Part shown: in pieces, positions 5,127 to 7,581 of the stretch | Layout of the letters: each line of letters starts with the position of its first letter | Position numbering within the stretch: position 1 is the stretch's first letter | Assembly: GCA_003445035.1 (NCBI GenBank) | Contig: DLVV01000452.1 | Coordinates: forward strand, 1-7,581 | Reading direction: 5' to 3' | DNA from: Planctomycetaceae bacterium | GTDB taxonomy: Bacteria; Planctomycetota; Planctomycetia; Planctomycetales; Planctomycetaceae | DNA: 7,581 bases | Notes under the pieces: model-generated | Told to the model about the DNA's origin: nothing | What the model saw: the letters and a program-made list of their open reading frames with translations, nothing else | Databases searched by the model: none | Translations under genes and position numbers: made by a program

Positions 5127-7581
5127 ATGCAGTTGCCGTCCTGGCTGACCTTGTCTCGTCGCGCGCGACGAAATCGTCGTCGTCTGCCGCTGGTTCCGGC
5201 CATCGAATCGCTCGAAGACCGCACGTTGTTGTCCCTTCTCTGGGCCTACGATTCCGGGACCGGTCACCTCGAGTTCACCACCGACGACGACGCGACCACG
5301 ATCGTCGTCCAGGTTTCCGACGGAGTGGTCGGAGTCGCTGGCTGGGGTGAAACGGTCTCGGCTGAACTGGTGAACACCATGTCGATCACCACCGGAGGCG
5401 GTGATGACGCGATCGACCTCTCGAACGTCACCGAACTCACGTTCCCGTCCTTCTCCAGCGAGCCCGACAGCCTGGTCATCACCACCGGCAGCGGCCACGA
5501 CACGATCATCGGCAGTGGCTTCGATGACACCATCGAAGCCGGCAACGGGATCGACGCGATCTCGGGAGGTCCCGGCGACGACCTGATCTACGGCGATCGC
5601 AACGACGGCGGTTCCGGCGATGACCTGATCTACGGCAACGACGGGGACGACCGTATCTTCGGCGGCAACGGCGACGACCTGATCTACGGGAACACCGGCG
5701 AGGACTCGCTGCTCGGTGGTGGCGGCAACGACCGGATCGAGGGCGGCACCGGCCGAGACCTGGCCCACGGAGGGCTTGATGACGACACCATCCTCGGCGA
5801 GGCGGGCAACGACACCCTCCATGGTGGGGTCTCCGACGACGAGTGCCTTCCGGATACCTCCTGTGTCCTGGACACGGCGGGAGCGGACGTAATCGACGGT
5901 GGCAGCGGACACGATTCGATCTCCGGCAACGGCGGAGACGACGTGTTGCTGGGTGGTACCGGTGACGACGCCGTTAGCGGGGACGACGGGAACGATCACA
6001 TCGAGGGCGGAAACGGACAAGATTCGCTTGATGGCCTGGCCGGAAACGATTCCATCGACGGACAGGCCGGCTTCGACTCGGTCACCGGTGGCGCTGGTGA
6101 CGATTGGCTGATCGGGGGGAACGACCTGGACGTCATCTCGGAGACGGCCGACATCGACTTCACACTGTCCGACTCGCTGCTGACAGGCCTCGGTGACGAC
6201 CTCCTGCTCGGTTTCGAATACGCACAGCTGACCGGAGGTGCCGATGGAAACCGGATCGACACCACCGGCTTCACGGGCGACGTCACGCTGGTCGGTGGAG
6301 CCGGCTCCGACACGCTGATGGCCGGTCCCGGTTCCGACGTGCTCAACGGCAACTCCGGCGACGACGTGCTGGCTGCCGGCGATGGCCAGGACACGTTGCG
6401 GGGAGGCGGAGGCAGCGACACGCTCGACGGATCGCTGGGCAACGATTTCGTCCGTGGCCAGGGCAGCAGTGGAGACGTGCTGCAGGGCGGACCCGGTCTC
6501 GACACGCTCGACGGCGGATCGGGATACGATCGCGTCTACGAATGGGCCGACACCGACTTCACGCTCGAGACAGATTCCCTGGATGGTCTCGGAATCGATC
6601 AACTCATCGGAATCGAGTCGGCCCAGTTGATCGGAGGCACCTCGCCCAACGTCATCGACACCGTCGCGGTCGACTGGGCCGTGACGATCAACGGGTCCGG
6701 AGGCAACGACACGCTGCGATCCGGAAGCGGTGCGGACCGGATCTTCGGAGGCGGAGGCAGCGACCTGATCAGTTCCGGCCACGGATCCGACGTGCTCCGT
6801 GGACAGGCCGGACACGACACACTGGACGCCGGGGACGGCAACGACCAACTCGACGGTGGCACGGGCAACGACCTGCTTGAAGCCGGCGACGGCGACGACC
6901 GCCTTCGGGGACACTCCGGCAACGACCAACTCGACGGAGGATCCGGCGTTGATCGCGTTGATGAATTGATTGACGGCGACGCCGTGCTGATCGACGGAGA
7001 ACTTCAGGGAGCCGGGATCCGCAACCTGGTCAGTGTCGAAACCGCGAGGATCAAGACCGGCGACGGGGACGACATTCTCGACGCCTCGGGATTCTCGGGT
7101 TCGGTCACGCTGATCGGCGGGTCCGGGAACGACACCCTCAGAGGCGGGACAGCGGCCGACCAGTTGCACGGTCGGTCAGGCCAGGATCTGCTCGAGGGCG
7201 GCAGTGGGGCCGACTGGCTCTCGGGCGGCGGCGGCAACGACAGCCTGCGGGGCATCGCCGGGAACGACACGCTGATCGGTGGAACCGGAAACGACCTGCT
7301 CGATGGCGGCGACGATGACGATTCGTTGCTGGGCCGAACCGGCGACGATTCGCTGAATGGCGGGGACGGGGACGATCGGATCGATGGCGGCATCGGAAAC
7401 GACCAACTCGTCGGCCTGTTCGGTGACGACGTACTGATCGGTGGCTCGGGAACCGATTCGATGATCGGTGGAACCGGCAACGATCGGCTGCTGGGAGGAT
7501 CGGGCGACGACGTGGCCCTGGGGGACGAAGGGGACGACACGTTGAGAGGCCAGGGTGGAAACGACACGATCGCCGCCGGCG
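5127..7581 (+). CDS. Large RTX (hemolysin-type calcium-binding repeat) protein with LEPR-XLL-type N-terminus; 3' end beyond window
   Basis: The frame is open from ATG 5127 to the right edge (818 codons). Residues 11-19 are arginine-rich, followed by PAIESLEDRTLLSLLW; LEDRTLL (29-35) matches the LEPR-XLL type signature at the start of many very large planctomycete surface proteins. Residues 39-118 form a small beta-rich domain ending in GGGDDAIDLSNVT. From about residue 121 there are 55-60 nonapeptide repeats of GGxGxDxUx type (for example GGNGDDLIY, GGTGNDLLD), which in known RTX proteins fold into a parallel beta-roll with calcium bound between turns. Three non-RTX modules split the repeats into four blocks (about 121-338, 390-471, 523-611, 664-818). 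The only cysteines are C240 and C246, in an insert of block 1. Composition is strongly acidic. No enzymatic domain is visible. A type I secretion signal, if present, would lie at the unseen C-terminus, so the export route is unknown. It is probably an extracellular or surface structural or adhesive protein. Confidence 0.93.
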   Translation, partial: MQLPSWLTLSRRARRNRRRLPLVPAIESLEDRTLLSLLWAYDSGTGHLEFTTDDDATTIVVQVSDGVVGVAGWGETVSAELVNTMSITTGGGDDAIDLSNVTELTFPSFSSEPDSLVITTGSGHDTIIGSGFDDTIEAGNGIDAISGGPGDDLIYGDRNDGGSGDDLIYGNDGDDRIFGGNGDDLIYGNTGEDSLLGGGGNDRIEGGTGRDLAHGGLDDDTILGEAGNDTLHGGVSDDECLPDTSCVLDTAGADVIDGGSGHDSISGNGGDDVLLGGTGDDAVSGDDGNDHIEGGNGQDSLDGLAGNDSIDGQAGFDSVTGGAGDDWLIGGNDLDVISETADIDFTLSDSLLTGLGDDLLLGFEYAQLTGGADGNRIDTTGFTGDVTLVGGAGSDTLMAGPGSDVLNGNSGDDVLAAGDGQDTLRGGGGSDTLDGSLGNDFVRGQGSSGDVLQGGPGLDTLDGGSGYDRVYEWADTDFTLETDSLDGLGIDQLIGIESAQLIGGTSPNVIDTVAVDWAVTINGSGGNDTLRSGSGADRIFGGGGSDLISSGHGSDVLRGQAGHDTLDAGDGNDQLDGGTGNDLLEAGDGDDRLRGHSGNDQLDGGSGVDRVDELIDGDAVLIDGELQGAGIRNLVSVETARIKTGDGDDILDASGFSGSVTLIGGSGNDTLRGGTAADQLHGRSGQDLLEGGSGADWLSGGGGNDSLRGIAGNDTLIGGTGNDLLDGGDDDDSLLGRTGDDSLNGGDGDDRIDGGIGNDQLVGLFGDDVLIGGSGTDSMIGGTGNDRLLGGSGDDVALGDEGDDTLRGQGGNDTIAAG
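5487..7581 (+). repeat. Degenerate 27-bp tandem repeats encoding RTX nonapeptides
   Basis: The coding repeat GGxGxDxUx appears as DNA units built on GGCGGxxxCGGxAACGACxxx. They are diverged in third positions, so the array is old rather than freshly amplified. Block 4 (about 7118-7581) is the most regular and is still running at the edge. Confidence 0.85.
6144..7121 (+). repeat. Three copies of a non-RTX spacer module of about 50 residues within the RTX protein
   Basis: Copies lie at about 6150-6299 (residues 342-391), 6549-6695 (475-523) and 6960-7121 (612-665). The shared outline is a D-x-DFTL strand, GLGxDxLxGxE, a SAQLxGG-like strand, N-x-ID, then a VTLxGG strand leading into the next RTX block. 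Copy 1 reads DIDFTLSDSLLTGLGDD, copy 2 TDFTLETDSLDGLGID; copy 3 is the most diverged (GDAVLIDGELQGAGIRN) but keeps DASGFSGSVTLIGG. The spacing of 133 and about 137-140 residues suggests duplication of a module-plus-block unit. Confidence 0.75.

Noticed and set aside
5070..7169. A 699-codon open frame on the minus strand opposite the RTX gene
   Set aside because: It is in exact codon register with the sense gene, so its stops could come only from sense TTA, CTA or TCA codons, which are rare in this GC-rich coding sequence. The translation is a mirror of the repeats (Val/Asp/Gly-rich), with no domain and no ribosome site.
5560..7581. Regular short repeats resembling a CRISPR or satellite array
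   Set aside because: The period is 27 bases, in frame, with degenerate third positions and a GGxGxDxUx protein pattern; it is coding RTX sequence, not repeat-spacer DNA.

Overview
The window is GC-rich chromosomal DNA, most likely from a member of the Planctomycetota. The evidence is a DUF1598-type protein (a family I recall mainly from planctomycetes), a giant RTX protein whose N-terminus is an Arg-rich stretch followed by LEDRTLLS (the LEPR-XLL type signature common on large planctomycete surface proteins), and a RNase D of the exonuclease + HRDC layout with a planctomycete/cyanobacterial-like C-terminus. The assignment rests on family recognition, not on a marker gene.

Layout. Positions 1-2123 hold a two-gene minus-strand unit: fpg/mutM (GTG start at 2123) followed by rnd (start at 1257, running off the left edge). 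The fpg stop and rnd start overlap in TGATG, so translation is probably coupled. Positions 2124-2364 are a divergent control region with a TACAAT -10 candidate leftward and a TACAAC -10 candidate rightward, the latter followed by two small leader hairpins. Positions 2365-4071 encode a membrane-anchored DUF1598-like protein, closed by a good intrinsic terminator at 4106-4141. A new plus-strand unit follows, with a promoter at 4164-4192 and cysH (4243-5034), a [4Fe-4S]-type APS/PAPS reductase homologue. Only 92 bases later, without a recognisable terminator, comes the RTX gene (5127 to the right edge, 818 codons seen, no stop reached).

How the genes relate. Fpg (oxidised-base repair) and RNase D (3' RNA trimming) are a plausible housekeeping pair but do not share a pathway. 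CysH would reduce activated sulfate to sulfite for cysteine synthesis; no other sulfur gene is in view. The RTX protein is probably a large secreted or surface calcium-binding protein. It is built from four blocks of nonapeptide repeats separated by three copies of a distinct module of about 50 residues.

I see no CRISPR array, tRNA, rRNA, transposon or defence system. The points most worth a second look are the modular architecture of the RTX protein and its lone cysteine pair, the Asp-to-Glu change at the motif II catalytic position of RNase D, the hexapeptide-repeat tail of RNase D, and a 14-base element shared at 13 of 14 positions by two promoters.
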